Shown in pieces: positions 25,883 to 34,003 of a stretch of DNA of 64,000 nt; position 1 is the stretch's first letter, and the number at the start of each line of letters is the position of its first letter. The notes under the pieces were generated by a model. That model was not told where the DNA came from. It worked only from the letters and a program-made list of their open reading frames with translations, and did no database searches. Source of the stretch: Pontibacter korlensis (lineage in GTDB: Bacteria > Bacteroidota > Bacteroidia > Cytophagales > Hymenobacteraceae); contig NZ_CP009621.1 of assembly GCF_000973725.1 (NCBI RefSeq), positions 4,457,001 to 4,521,000 of the forward strand, read 5' to 3'. Position numbers and translations under genes: made by a program.

Positions 25883-27529
25883 ATGCTGAAGAACTTCCCG
25901 CCAATCAAAACAGAAGCCTGGAGAAAACTGGAAGAGCACTATAAAAATGTGCAACCACAACACCTCCGTGACCTGTTTGCTCAGGACCCGCAACGTTTCG
26001 AAAAGTTAACGTTCCGCCTGAACGATACGCTTTATGACCTGTCTAAGAACCGTATTACACAGGAAACAGTACACCTGCTAACGCAGCTGGCGGAGGAAAT
26101 GGACGTACCAGGCGCAATTGAGAGCTTGTTCGGCGGTGAAAAGATAAACGCCACAGAAAACCGTGCAGTGCTGCACACTGCCCTGCGTAATTTTACAGAT
26201 GAGCAACTGCAGGTAGATGGAGAGAATGCCCTGCAGGAGGTACGCCAGGTACAGGAGCAAATGCGAAGCTTCTGCAACAGGTTACATTCTGGCGAGTGGA
26301 CCGGTTATACTGGCAAGCGGATTCAGAATGTAGTAAACATTGGCATTGGCGGCTCTGATCTTGGGCCAAAGATGATAGTGGAGGCACTGAAGAAGTATCA
26401 GAAGCCAGGCATAGAAGTATACTTTATCTCAAACGTTGATGGAACGGATGCTGCCGAAGTACTGCGCAGACTAGACCCTGAGACGACGCTGTTTATCATA
26501 GCATCCAAAACATTTACCACCAAAGAAACAATCACCAATGCAGAAACAGCACGTGGTTGGTTCCTGAACAAGGCTGTTGACCGCGAGCACATCAAAAAAC
26601 ATTTCGTGGCCCTTTCTACAAACATAGAGGCCGTTACTAAATTTGGTATTGCCGAAGAGAACGCTTTCCGTTTCTGGGATTGGGTTGGAGGCCGATTCTC
26701 CCTATGGTCTGCTATTGGCCTATCGGTTGCCTGTGCCTTAGGCTACGATAAATTCGAAGAGCTGCTGCGTGGTGCAGAGTCCATGGACAAGCACTTCCGC
26801 CAGGCTCCGATACAAGAGAACATTCCGGTGCTGATGGCACTGTTAAGCATCTGGTATACGAACTTCTTTGGCTGCCAGACTCATGCTATCCTTCCGTATG
26901 ACCAGTACCTGCGCCTGTTGCCAGAGTACCTGCAACAGCTGCTTATGGAAAGCAACGGTAAGAGTACCGACCGCAACGGGAACCGAGTTGATTACCAAAC
27001 ACAGCCTGTGGTATGGGGAGCAGCAGGCACTAACAGCCAGCACTCCTTCTTCCAGCTGATCCACCAGGGTACCATACTTATTCCTTGTGATTTTATCGCC
27101 CCGGCACAAAGTCACAATCCTATTGGTAACCACCACCCACTGCTACTGTCAAATTACTTTGCCCAGACAGAGGCGCTTTTGAAAGGCAAGAATGCAGAAG
27201 AGGTACGCCAGGAGCTGGAACAAAAAGGTATGGCTAGTGAAGAGCTAGAGCAACTGCTACCACACAAGTTGTTCGAAGGCAACAAGCCAACAACATCTAT
27301 CATGATGAAGAAACTGACTCCATTTGAGCTTGGTAGCCTGGTAGCTATGTACGAGCACAAGACCTTCGTACAAGGTGTAATCTGGAATATATTCAGTTTC
27401 GACCAGTGGGGCGTAGAACTTGGTAAGCAATTAGCAGGTACGATAGAAGGTGAGTTACTGCAAGGAAAATCATCTGAGCACGACAGCTCTACCAAGGGCT
27501 TGATGGCATACTACACCGAGAATCAGTAA
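25883..27529 (+). CDS. pgi: Glucose-6-phosphate isomerase
   Basis: Interconverts glucose-6-phosphate and fructose-6-phosphate in the cytoplasm. The product carries the PGI signatures (VGGRFSLWSAIGLS and GVIWNIFSFDQWGVELGK) and the catalytic-site blocks NIGIGGSDLGP and SKTFTTKET. A GTG at 25853 would add ten residues; the ATG at 25883 begins MLKNFPPIKTEAW, matches family starts, and gives 548 residues, similar to E. coli Pgi (549). With the GH65/beta-PGM cluster and fbaA nearby it forms a loose sugar-phosphate neighbourhood. Confidence 0.95.
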   Translation: MLKNFPPIKTEAWRKLEEHYKNVQPQHLRDLFAQDPQRFEKLTFRLNDTLYDLSKNRITQETVHLLTQLAEEMDVPGAIESLFGGEKINATENRAVLHTALRNFTDEQLQVDGENALQEVRQVQEQMRSFCNRLHSGEWTGYTGKRIQNVVNIGIGGSDLGPKMIVEALKKYQKPGIEVYFISNVDGTDAAEVLRRLDPETTLFIIASKTFTTKETITNAETARGWFLNKAVDREHIKKHFVALSTNIEAVTKFGIAEENAFRFWDWVGGRFSLWSAIGLSVACALGYDKFEELLRGAESMDKHFRQAPIQENIPVLMALLSIWYTNFFGCQTHAILPYDQYLRLLPEYLQQLLMESNGKSTDRNGNRVDYQTQPVVWGAAGTNSQHSFFQLIHQGTILIPCDFIAPAQSHNPIGNHHPLLLSNYFAQTEALLKGKNAEEVRQELEQKGMASEELEQLLPHKLFEGNKPTTSIMMKKLTPFELGSLVAMYEHKTFVQGVIWNIFSFDQWGVELGKQLAGTIEGELLQGKSSEHDSSTKGLMAYYTENQ

Positions 27530-27591
27530 AAATGACTTGTTAGGAGTTAGCGGCTACCTCATTCATAACTCTTAACCTTTAAATAAACAAC

Positions 27592-29184
27592 ATGAAGCGA
27601 GTGGTGTTGGTGCTGTTAAGCAGTTTGCTGTTGAGCAGCTGTGTACAAGATGATTTCTTTCAGCACGACGCCCTGGCCACAGAAAAAGAACTTCATGGAA
27701 AAGCCGCTGCCGGTCCGGATAGCGCCTGGGTTATAGCCGGGCGCCACTACGACCGCAGCGGCTTTCATCGTTTTTTCTGGGGCAACCATAACCGTGCCCT
27801 CTGGATAACACCAGTTAAACTCCCTGTTTTCAAGCTACATTCCATCCATGGCGGATTGCGTGTTGTAAAGAAAGGTGGCGGCTACCAGACAACCAGCTTT
27901 CAGTTGCAGGATAGTTCCGGCCGCCTCTATGCCTTTCGCTCCATAGACAAAGACCCTAAGCATGTTTTAACCGAGTTCTGGCAAGGCACTTTTGTTACCA
28001 ACATCCTGCGCGATCAGACATCAGCCGCTAACCCTTATGGTGCGCTCATTGTGCCACCACTAGCCAAAGCCGTTGGTGTATACCACACCACGCCTAAGTT
28101 GTACTATGTGCCTGCAGCAGACACCTCTTTTGGGAAGTACAGCCAGGAGGTACAGGGCAAGGTCTTTATGCTCGAAGAGAAGTATGAAACCCCGGCAGAC
28201 TTCACCCCTCTTTTTGCTGATGATGTGATAGGTTTTGAGGAATCAGAAGATGCGTTGCGGGAGCGTTTCGAAAAAAACAACCACCACTTCAACCAAAAAT
28301 CTTTTGCCCGTGCCCGTCTACTGGATTTACTGGTGGGCGACTGGGACAGGCACAAAGGCCAGTGGGACTGGGCAATTACAAGACAGGGCACAGACACTAT
28401 CTATCATCCAATTCCGAAAGACAGAGATCAGGTTTTTCTTAAAATGAATGATGGCCTTATACCGTTCATTGCGACCAATAAGCTACTAGCCAGAAAGCTC
28501 CATTCCTTCGACCACAACTTCAGCGATGTGAAGGCCTACATGATTAATGCTGCCTTTATAGACCAACGCCTGTTACACGAGCTAAGCCTGGAAGACTGGC
28601 AGCAGATTGCCAGGCAAATGCAGCAACTGCTAACCGATCAGGTAATAGAACAAGCAGTGCTGGAGTTGCCTGCGCCAGTGTACACTTTAGTAGGTGATCA
28701 AATAACAAGCAACCTGAAAAGCCGCAGGGATTTGCTTGAAGAGGCTGCGGTAAAAATGTATACAATCCTAGCTAAAACTGTAGCAGTTCCTGGCTCTGAT
28801 GCAGAAGAGAGATTTGAAGTAAAACGCCTTAATGATGAGCAGGTGGAGGTAATTGTAGGACGCCCACAACATGGAAAAACACCGGCTAAGGAACTATACA
28901 GACGCACTTTCCGACGAAGTGGGACAGATGAAATTATACTTTATGGATTGGGTGGAGACGACGAATTTGTGCTGTCTGGAGATGTTCAGGAAAGCATACT
29001 CCTCAAGATTTACGGGGGATTGGGAGAAGATAAGGTGGCGGATAATTCTACCGTGGCAGGCTGGAAAAAGTATACCCATATTTACGACACAAACCGTGGC
29101 AACGAGTTTACGTTTGGCTCAGAGACAAAAGACATGACAACAGACGACGTAGGGGTGCACGCTTATGATAGAGAAGGAAACTAA
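27592..29184 (+). CDS. Lipoprotein with kinase-like core, no C-terminal barrel
   Basis: A 530-residue protein with a lipobox (LLLSSC, Cys17). The centre holds LLDLLVGDWDRHKGQWDW (GDWDRH at 249-254) followed by HPIPKDRDQVFLKMNDG (275-280 PKDRDQ). This resembles the GNxDRH and metal-binding Asp motifs of secreted Fam20/CotH-like kinase folds. In Bacteroidota, longer proteins I know with this core continue into an outer-membrane barrel after a stretch like the one here near residue 520 (FGSETKDMTTDDVGVHAYDR). This protein stops at that point. It may be a natural barrel-less form or a truncated one. It follows pgi by 62 bases and may be cotranscribed. Function unknown; kinase activity is inference. 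Confidence 0.6.
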   Translation: MKRVVLVLLSSLLLSSCVQDDFFQHDALATEKELHGKAAAGPDSAWVIAGRHYDRSGFHRFFWGNHNRALWITPVKLPVFKLHSIHGGLRVVKKGGGYQTTSFQLQDSSGRLYAFRSIDKDPKHVLTEFWQGTFVTNILRDQTSAANPYGALIVPPLAKAVGVYHTTPKLYYVPAADTSFGKYSQEVQGKVFMLEEKYETPADFTPLFADDVIGFEESEDALRERFEKNNHHFNQKSFARARLLDLLVGDWDRHKGQWDWAITRQGTDTIYHPIPKDRDQVFLKMNDGLIPFIATNKLLARKLHSFDHNFSDVKAYMINAAFIDQRLLHELSLEDWQQIARQMQQLLTDQVIEQAVLELPAPVYTLVGDQITSNLKSRRDLLEEAAVKMYTILAKTVAVPGSDAEERFEVKRLNDEQVEVIVGRPQHGKTPAKELYRRTFRRSGTDEIILYGLGGDDEFVLSGDVQESILLKIYGGLGEDKVADNSTVAGWKKYTHIYDTNRGNEFTFGSETKDMTTDDVGVHAYDREGN

Positions 29185-29208
29185 TTCATATTTAGGAGTA
29201 AAAGAACA

Positions 29209-30120
29209 TTACCTCCCTTTGGCCCGCTTCACTAAGTAGGCGTAGAGCACTTTATCAAAAGGCTCGCTGATATCTACAGGCACGAAATCAATTTTGTATT
29301 GGCCGCACTTCAATGCCAGTTCTCTTTTGTAATTCTCTACAGCAGTACGGTAATGATCGCGCACCTGTGATGGTTGCAGCTTAAGCTCCTGCCCTGTCTC
29401 TACATCCACAAAAACATAAGGTCTCTCAGCAAACTCAAAGTCCTCCTCTGTTCTTCTGTCCATCACATGAAACAGCAGCACCTCATGGTTCTGGTGCTTC
29501 AGGTGCTGCAGAGCTGCAAAATTAGCTTCCATTGCATCATAGCGGCTAAGCATATCGCTGAATATGACTACGAGCGAGCGCTTCGGAATCTGCTGCGCAA
29601 TTTGGTGCACTACCTCTGCCACATTTGTTTCTTTGGCAGTAGGTTGCTGCTCCAACTGCTTCTGCAGGAGCAAAAGCAAGGTATGCAGGTGGGAGGCCGT
29701 AGAGCGCACTGGAGTCTGCTGCTCAATCTTGTCTGAGAAGGTAACCAGGCCTACTGCATCGCGCTGCTTACGCAGAAGTGTAGCTAAGGCTGCTGCACAG
29801 AGTGCTGAAAAGGCAAGCTTTCCGTTGTTCTCCAGCGGGTAGTACATAGAGGGCGAAACATCCAGCAGGATATGGCAGCGCAGGTTCGTCTCCTCTTCGT
29901 AGCGTTTTACAAAAAGCTTATCGGTACGGGCAAAAACTTTCCAATCTATGTGCCGCGTACTCTCGCCGTTGTTGTAAAGACGGTGCTCTGAGAATTCTAC
30001 TGAGAACCCATGGTAGGGTGACTGATGTAAACCAGTAATAAAGCCCTCCACCAATTGCTTTGCCAGAAACTCCATGTTCTCAAATTTCTGTACATCGGCA
30101 AGGGTAAGGGGCTTTTTCAT
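29209..30120 (-). CDS. DUF58 domain protein, vWA-like
   Basis: A 303-residue DUF58 protein. The family signature is RHIDWKVFARTDKLFVKRYEEE. A von Willebrand A-like metal site follows (LLDVSPSM, the DxSxS pattern), then IFSDMLS. DUF58 proteins usually sit beside MoxR AAA ATPases and are thought to act in protein-complex assembly; no moxR is present in this window. It starts three bases after an RlpA-like gene on the same strand, so the two are an operon, and ends 24 bases from the convergent lipoprotein gene. Confidence 0.88.
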   Translation of the reverse strand: MKKPLTLADVQKFENMEFLAKQLVEGFITGLHQSPYHGFSVEFSEHRLYNNGESTRHIDWKVFARTDKLFVKRYEEETNLRCHILLDVSPSMYYPLENNGKLAFSALCAAALATLLRKQRDAVGLVTFSDKIEQQTPVRSTASHLHTLLLLLQKQLEQQPTAKETNVAEVVHQIAQQIPKRSLVVIFSDMLSRYDAMEANFAALQHLKHQNHEVLLFHVMDRRTEEDFEFAERPYVFVDVETGQELKLQPSQVRDHYRTAVENYKRELALKCGQYKIDFVPVDISEPFDKVLYAYLVKRAKGR

Positions 30121-30123
30121 AGT

Positions 30124-30537
30124 TTACTGCTTTGTTGTAGATTCTGCTTCTGAAACGGCAAAAGGCGTGTCTTGTTGTGCTTCAGTTTCGCTCAGCGCTT
30201 CCACCTTTACTGTTGCTGTGCCAGAACGTACCATATCCAGCTCTTTTGCTGCTGCTTTGGAAACGTCTATCACACGGTGGCGGCTGCTAACCATTCGGTC
30301 ATTGATACGTACAACAACGGTCTTGCCATTATTCAAATTAGTTACCTGCACCTTAGTGTCAAAAGGCAGTGAGGCATGCGCAGCGGTCAGTTGATTTTTG
30401 TCGTAGGGTTCGCCGCTGGCAGTTTTGTGGCCATGAAAGCGGTCGGCGTAAAAAGAGGCTTTACCGCTAGCTGTGTAAGTGGCCGGTCCTGAAAAGAACG
30501 AAAGCAGGAAAATCAATACTACTGAACATAGATTCAT
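30124..30537 (-). CDS. RlpA-family double-psi beta-barrel protein
   Basis: A small exported protein of 137 residues: hydrophobic N-terminal signal (MNLCSVVLIFLLSFFSG), then an RlpA-like double-psi barrel (ASFYADRFHGHKTASGEPYD and VVRINDRMV), then a short acidic tail. RlpA in Pseudomonas is a lytic transglycosylase that acts on septal peptidoglycan stripped of stem peptides. The SPOR domain found in longer RlpA proteins is absent here, so septal targeting by that route is unlikely. Upstream partner of the DUF58 gene. Confidence 0.85.
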   Translation of the reverse strand: MNLCSVVLIFLLSFFSGPATYTASGKASFYADRFHGHKTASGEPYDKNQLTAAHASLPFDTKVQVTNLNNGKTVVVRINDRMVSSRHRVIDVSKAAAKELDMVRSGTATVKVEALSETEAQQDTPFAVSEAESTTKQ

Positions 30538-30671
30538 AGTATTTCATAGTTGGTCCGGCTACAAATATAGAGTTAAAATAATTTAAGTGAATTTTAAATT
30601 CTAAAACTTTTATATATCAGATCTATATATTACTTTTAGGTTCTCAAGGTTGAATTTAACGTCTAATAACG

Positions 30672-31001
30672 GTGGAAGAGAACAACGAAAAAGCAGAAAT
30701 TTATTCCCAGAGAGTAAGAGCCGGGAAGAGAACGTATTTCTTTGATGTGAAGTCAACTCGTTCTAACGACTTCTACGTGACTATCACGGAGAGCAAGCGT
30801 AAGTTCAAAGACGACAGCTTCTCATACGAGAAACACAAGATCTTCCTTTACAAAGAAGACTTCGTGAAGTTCATGGAGGCGCTTCAGGGAACTATTGACC
30901 ACGTTAAATCCGAGCTCTTGACAGAAGAAGCACTTGCTGCACTGGAGAATCCTGTAAGCGAGAAAGAAGCCTCTTTTGATGAAGAACTTAAGTGGGACTA
31001 A
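30672..31001 (+). CDS. DUF3276 (PUR-alpha-like) protein
   Basis: A 109-residue protein with a GTG start behind an A/T-rich leader. It carries the PUR-type nucleic-acid-binding fold of DUF3276 (VRAGKRTYFFDVKSTRSNDFYVTITESKR) and an acidic C-terminus. Bacteroidota and spirochaetes have such PUR-alpha relatives; Borrelia BpuR is a DNA- and RNA-binding regulator. The role here is not known. Divergent from the RlpA-like gene and followed by a terminator. Confidence 0.88.
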   Translation: MEENNEKAEIYSQRVRAGKRTYFFDVKSTRSNDFYVTITESKRKFKDDSFSYEKHKIFLYKEDFVKFMEALQGTIDHVKSELLTEEALAALENPVSEKEASFDEELKWD

Positions 31002-31032
31002 ACCCGAACCACTTAACATACTAATATTACCG

Positions 31033-31062
31033 AAGCCCGCCGCCTCCTGCTGTGGGCTTTTT
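31033..31062 (+). terminator. Terminator after the DUF3276 gene
   Basis: A stem of AAGCCC with GGGCTT and a T run, 31 bases after the stop codon. Modest stem length, clear position. Confidence 0.6.
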
Positions 31063-31130
31063 GCATTAGCACCCGCCCCTCTCACACCTTATTTAAAGTA
31101 ATAGAGCGCGCAGAGCTAAGTAATTTATTG

Positions 31131-31138
31131 TATCTTTG
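31131..31138 (+). promoter_or_regulatory. Candidate -7 box for ychF
   Basis: TATCTTTG followed by CG is a full match to the Bacteroidota -7 consensus, 28 bases before the ychF start. The -33 region has no clear TTTG. Confidence 0.5.
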
Positions 31139-31165
31139 CGCCCTGAAATAAACATAAAAGTATAA

Positions 31166-32263
31166 ATGGGACTACGATGCGGTATTGTGGGTCTGCCAAA
31201 CGTTGGCAAGTCTACCCTGTTCAACGCTATTTCTAACGCCAAGGCAGAGTCTGCCAATTATCCTTTCTGTACCATTGAGCCTAACGTAGGCGTAATTACG
31301 GTGCCAGATGAGCGCCTGCAGATACTGGAAGAACTGGTGCACCCAGAGCGCGTGTTGCCAACAGTAATAGAATTTGTGGACATTGCCGGCCTAGTAAAAG
31401 GCGCCAGCAAAGGCGAGGGTCTGGGCAATAAGTTCCTGGCCAACATCCGTGAGGTAGATGCTATCATTCATGTGGTGCGTTGCTTCGAAGATCCGAACAT
31501 TGTGCACGTGGCCGGTCAGGTAGATCCTATTTCTGATAAAGAAATCATCGATACAGAGCTTCAGCTGAAAGACCTGGAGTCTGTCGATAAGAAAATACAA
31601 AAAGTAATCCGTACGGCTAAGTCTGGCGATGCGAAGGCAAAGAAAGAAATGGCTGCTCTGGAGAAGTACAAGGCACACCTGGAGAGTGGCCAAAATGTGC
31701 GCTCTCTTGAAGTAACGGAGGAAGAGAAAGAAGCTGTAGAAGATCTGAAGCTGCTAACAGAGAAGCCGGTGATTTATGCCGCCAACGTAGACGAAGACTC
31801 TATGCTGACAGGTAACCAGTACTCTGAGGTACTGAAAGAACACGTGAAAAACGAAAATGCACAGGTAGTGCTGATTTCGGCCTCTATTGAAGCGCAGATT
31901 GCTGAGTTGACTGACCCTGAAGAGAAAGAAATGTTCCTTTCAGAGTATGGCTTGCAAGAGTCTGGCCTGAACAAGCTGATCCGTGCTTCTTACGATCTGC
32001 TGAACCTGATCACCTACTTCACTGCCGGTGTGAAAGAAGTACGCGCCTGGACAATTCAAAAGGGCTGGAGAGCACCACAGGCTGCCGGTGTTATTCATAC
32101 TGACTTTGAGAAAGGCTTTATTCGTGCTGAGGTAATCAAACTAGAGGATTACCAGAAGTATGGCTCTGAGGCAAAAATCAAAGAGGCTGGTAAAATGGCC
32201 GTTGAAGGCAAAGAGTACGTGGTGCAGGATGGCGATATCATGCACTTCCGCTTTAACGTGTAA
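31166..32263 (+). CDS. ychF: Redox-regulated ATPase YchF
   Basis: An Obg-family P-loop protein that prefers ATP and binds ribosomes; linked to stress responses. The 365-residue product has Walker A GLPNVGKSTLFNAI, switch DIAGLVKGAS, the altered NxxE base-specificity motif (YAANVDED), a coiled-coil insert, and the C-terminal TGS domain (FTAGVKEVRAWTIQKGWRAPQAAG). Full length. Its terminator downstream has been split by an insertion sequence. Confidence 0.96.
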   Translation: MGLRCGIVGLPNVGKSTLFNAISNAKAESANYPFCTIEPNVGVITVPDERLQILEELVHPERVLPTVIEFVDIAGLVKGASKGEGLGNKFLANIREVDAIIHVVRCFEDPNIVHVAGQVDPISDKEIIDTELQLKDLESVDKKIQKVIRTAKSGDAKAKKEMAALEKYKAHLESGQNVRSLEVTEEEKEAVEDLKLLTEKPVIYAANVDEDSMLTGNQYSEVLKEHVKNENAQVVLISASIEAQIAELTDPEEKEMFLSEYGLQESGLNKLIRASYDLLNLITYFTAGVKEVRAWTIQKGWRAPQAAGVIHTDFEKGFIRAEVIKLEDYQKYGSEAKIKEAGKMAVEGKEYVVQDGDIMHFRFNV

Positions 32264-32277
32264 TTCATTTTAAGAGT

Positions 32278-32295
32278 AAAAACAGAAAAGGCAGG
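32278..32295 (+). terminator. Left half of the ychF terminator, split by an IS
   Basis: AAAAACAGAAAAGGCAGG at 32278-32295 matches, with one mismatch in 18, the reverse complement of 33340-33357 (CCTGCCTTTTCTGCTTTT). Joined, they form a normal terminator stem with T run, 15 bases after the ychF stop. The IS4-family element occupies the loop. Confidence 0.75.
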
Positions 32296-32308
32296 CCAAT
32301 TGGCCAGG

Positions 32309-32339
32309 AGTGGTCGGCAGAAATTCCGACCACTTTTTT
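32309..32339 (+). terminator. Terminator-like hairpin at the left IS end
   Basis: AGTGGTCGG, an eight-base loop and CCGACCACT are followed by a run of five to six T residues. It would stop transcripts coming from ychF, replacing the split terminator. The matching hairpin at the right end is at 33302-33327. Confidence 0.65.
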
Positions 32340-33222
32340 ATGTTTTAAAGAGTTTGCCTAAGTCCCCACCGCACTCTGCCACAATGATGGCAATGGCCAG
32401 GTTTCTGACTTCCATAGCAAACCTGCGTTTGGCCGTTTTGTAGCCAATGGCGTTGGCCTGTTTGTAGATAAGCAGCAGCATGGCCACAATCAGGGTCATG
32501 TAGAGCATCACCTCTATGCCGTTTTGGTTGAGCGAGACCAAGTGGCTCAGGTTGAGCTCCTGCTTAAAGAAGCGAAAGAACACCTCCATGTCCCACCTGC
32601 GCCGGTAGGCCTTGGCTACCTCTTCAGCAGGCATCTGCAGGGCATTGGTCAACAGCCAGTAGCGCTGCTTTGGGTCCTGCTTGCTTTCCACGATGAGGAG
32701 GCGGAAATCCTGCTCCAGCAGGCTTTCCCGGTACTGGATGTTTCCTTTCTTGTTGTGGATGGGCTTGCCGCAGTAAAGCCTGACGAGCTGATCGCTCCTC
32801 AGCACCCCTTCGCCCAGGTCTGTCTGCTGTCCTGGCTCAAGCAGGTTGGCCTTGCGCTCATACTTGCGGTTTTCCTTCACCCGGCAGACAAAGCGCACCT
32901 GCTGCGCCTCAAAGGCCGCCAGGCTTTGGGCCGATTGCAGGCCCCGGTCCAGCACATACAGGTTTTTGTGGCCAGCCTCCTTCCTGGCATGCTGCCAGAC
33001 CAGGTGGGACAGGGCCACCTCCTCGCTGTTGTAGCTGCGCTCGCTGAAGGCCTGGGCGCTGCAGGGCAGCACCCCATCAAAGGCCACGGTGTATTGGACG
33101 GCCTTCCTGCCGCTGGCATGACCTACGCTGCTTTGAAGGGAGAGTTGCGCCAAGTATTGCTCGGGGATAGGCTCCAGCAGTTGGCTCACACTCATCCTGT
33201 GGTCTTTGAATATGCTCATCAT
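32338..33222 (-). CDS. IS4-family transposase
   Basis: A DDE transposase of 294 residues. The IS4 signature Y-(2)-R-(3)-E-(6)-K is intact in YRRRWDMEVFFRFFKQ, and a likely second Asp lies in LYVLDRGLQS. A possible first Asp is in VAFDGVLP. It is shorter than many IS4 transposases (370 or more), but the frame is open from start to stop and ends inside the element, so it may be active. A long frame on the opposite strand (32524-33471) is a shadow. Confidence 0.87.
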   Translation of the reverse strand: MMSIFKDHRMSVSQLLEPIPEQYLAQLSLQSSVGHASGRKAVQYTVAFDGVLPCSAQAFSERSYNSEEVALSHLVWQHARKEAGHKNLYVLDRGLQSAQSLAAFEAQQVRFVCRVKENRKYERKANLLEPGQQTDLGEGVLRSDQLVRLYCGKPIHNKKGNIQYRESLLEQDFRLLIVESKQDPKQRYWLLTNALQMPAEEVAKAYRRRWDMEVFFRFFKQELNLSHLVSLNQNGIEVMLYMTLIVAMLLLIYKQANAIGYKTAKRRFAMEVRNLAIAIIVAECGGDLGKLFKT

Positions 33223-33570
33223 CTTTATCTTTTAGCCTGTAAAGACAAAAAACAAGAGAAGCAGAGAGATCAAGAAAGTGAAAAAACAGCCCCAATGAAA
33301 GAGTGGTCGGAATTCCTTCCGACCACTCCTGGTGATAAACCTGCCTTTTCTGCTTTTATGTCCTCCTATCTAAGTTTTCTTCAGGTACATTGTCTTCAGC
33401 ACCACCCAGCTTTTCCTTATCCGGCAGTACACCTCATCTTAGCTGTCAGTTTGGCAAGTGTTCTTGCTTAAATTACCCCACTTACTTTATGGTCTTTCAC
33501 AACATGCACCTAACCCCCGTTATTTAGGTTATTTACACAAACATTTAAACAGAAATAACATACATTAAAG

Positions 33571-33993
33571 CTATTGATTTTTATCTTTTTGATATCGTGA
33601 AATGGCTACAGAGTCGAGCAAGCTACTGTTGTAGAACTTCAAGCAAATATCCATCACTCTTTTGCCTTCCATACCTTCAGCTACACGTCCTACTCTACTA
33701 GCAGAGTCTAGCAAAATCTTATCTCTTTCAACTTTTGCCAAAATATCAATTAGTGCAACCTCTGAATACAGGTAATCAGGAAAGCGGCAACTAGCGTCCT
33801 CAGTTACTAAATCATACTTATTGTCATACCCATACTTTATACACCTACAGAAGCTAAGGGTTTTGAAGCCCTCTATAAAAGAGTTCTTATAGTTTTCTTG
33901 CAGCATTTTCCTCTCCCCTAGTTTGAAGTTAGATGTACAGCCTATTAAAGCTACAACAAACAGCAAGACCAAAGGAGCCAGAACACTTCTCAT
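33571..33993 (-). CDS. Small lipoprotein, possibly Tai4-like
   Basis: A 140-residue lipoprotein with lipobox ALIGC at about residue 19. The longer frame from 34032 would overlap the preceding gene, so the ATG at 33993, ten bases after it, is preferred. The mature part has a Cys-containing helix (FCRCIKYGYDNKYDL) and a C-terminal CLKFYNSSLLDSVAISR. This pattern recalls Tai4-type immunity proteins, which guard against cell-wall amidase effectors. That match is from memory and weak; the protein could be an unrelated lipoprotein. Downstream of the T9SS plug-domain gene. Confidence 0.5.
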   Translation of the reverse strand: MRSVLAPLVLLFVVALIGCTSNFKLGERKMLQENYKNSFIEGFKTLSFCRCIKYGYDNKYDLVTEDASCRFPDYLYSEVALIDILAKVERDKILLDSASRVGRVAEGMEGKRVMDICLKFYNSSLLDSVAISRYQKDKNQ

Positions 33994-34003
33994 TTTAGGT
34001 TCC

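Larger units (their letters stand above)
32304..33332 (-). mobile_element. IS4-family insertion sequence, about 1.03 kb
   Basis: Terminal inverted repeats start CCAGGAGTGGTCGG at both ends and match over about 33 bases with a few differences. Each end is also a hairpin by itself (AGTGGTCGG pairing with CCGACCACT). One transposase gene fills the inside. No target duplication is evident in the flanks. The element lies in the loop of the ychF terminator. Confidence 0.85.

Noticed and set aside
32524..33471. 315-codon frame opposite the IS4 transposase
   Set aside because: Runs through the IS end hairpin and beyond; the transposase on the other strand has the intact YREK signature.
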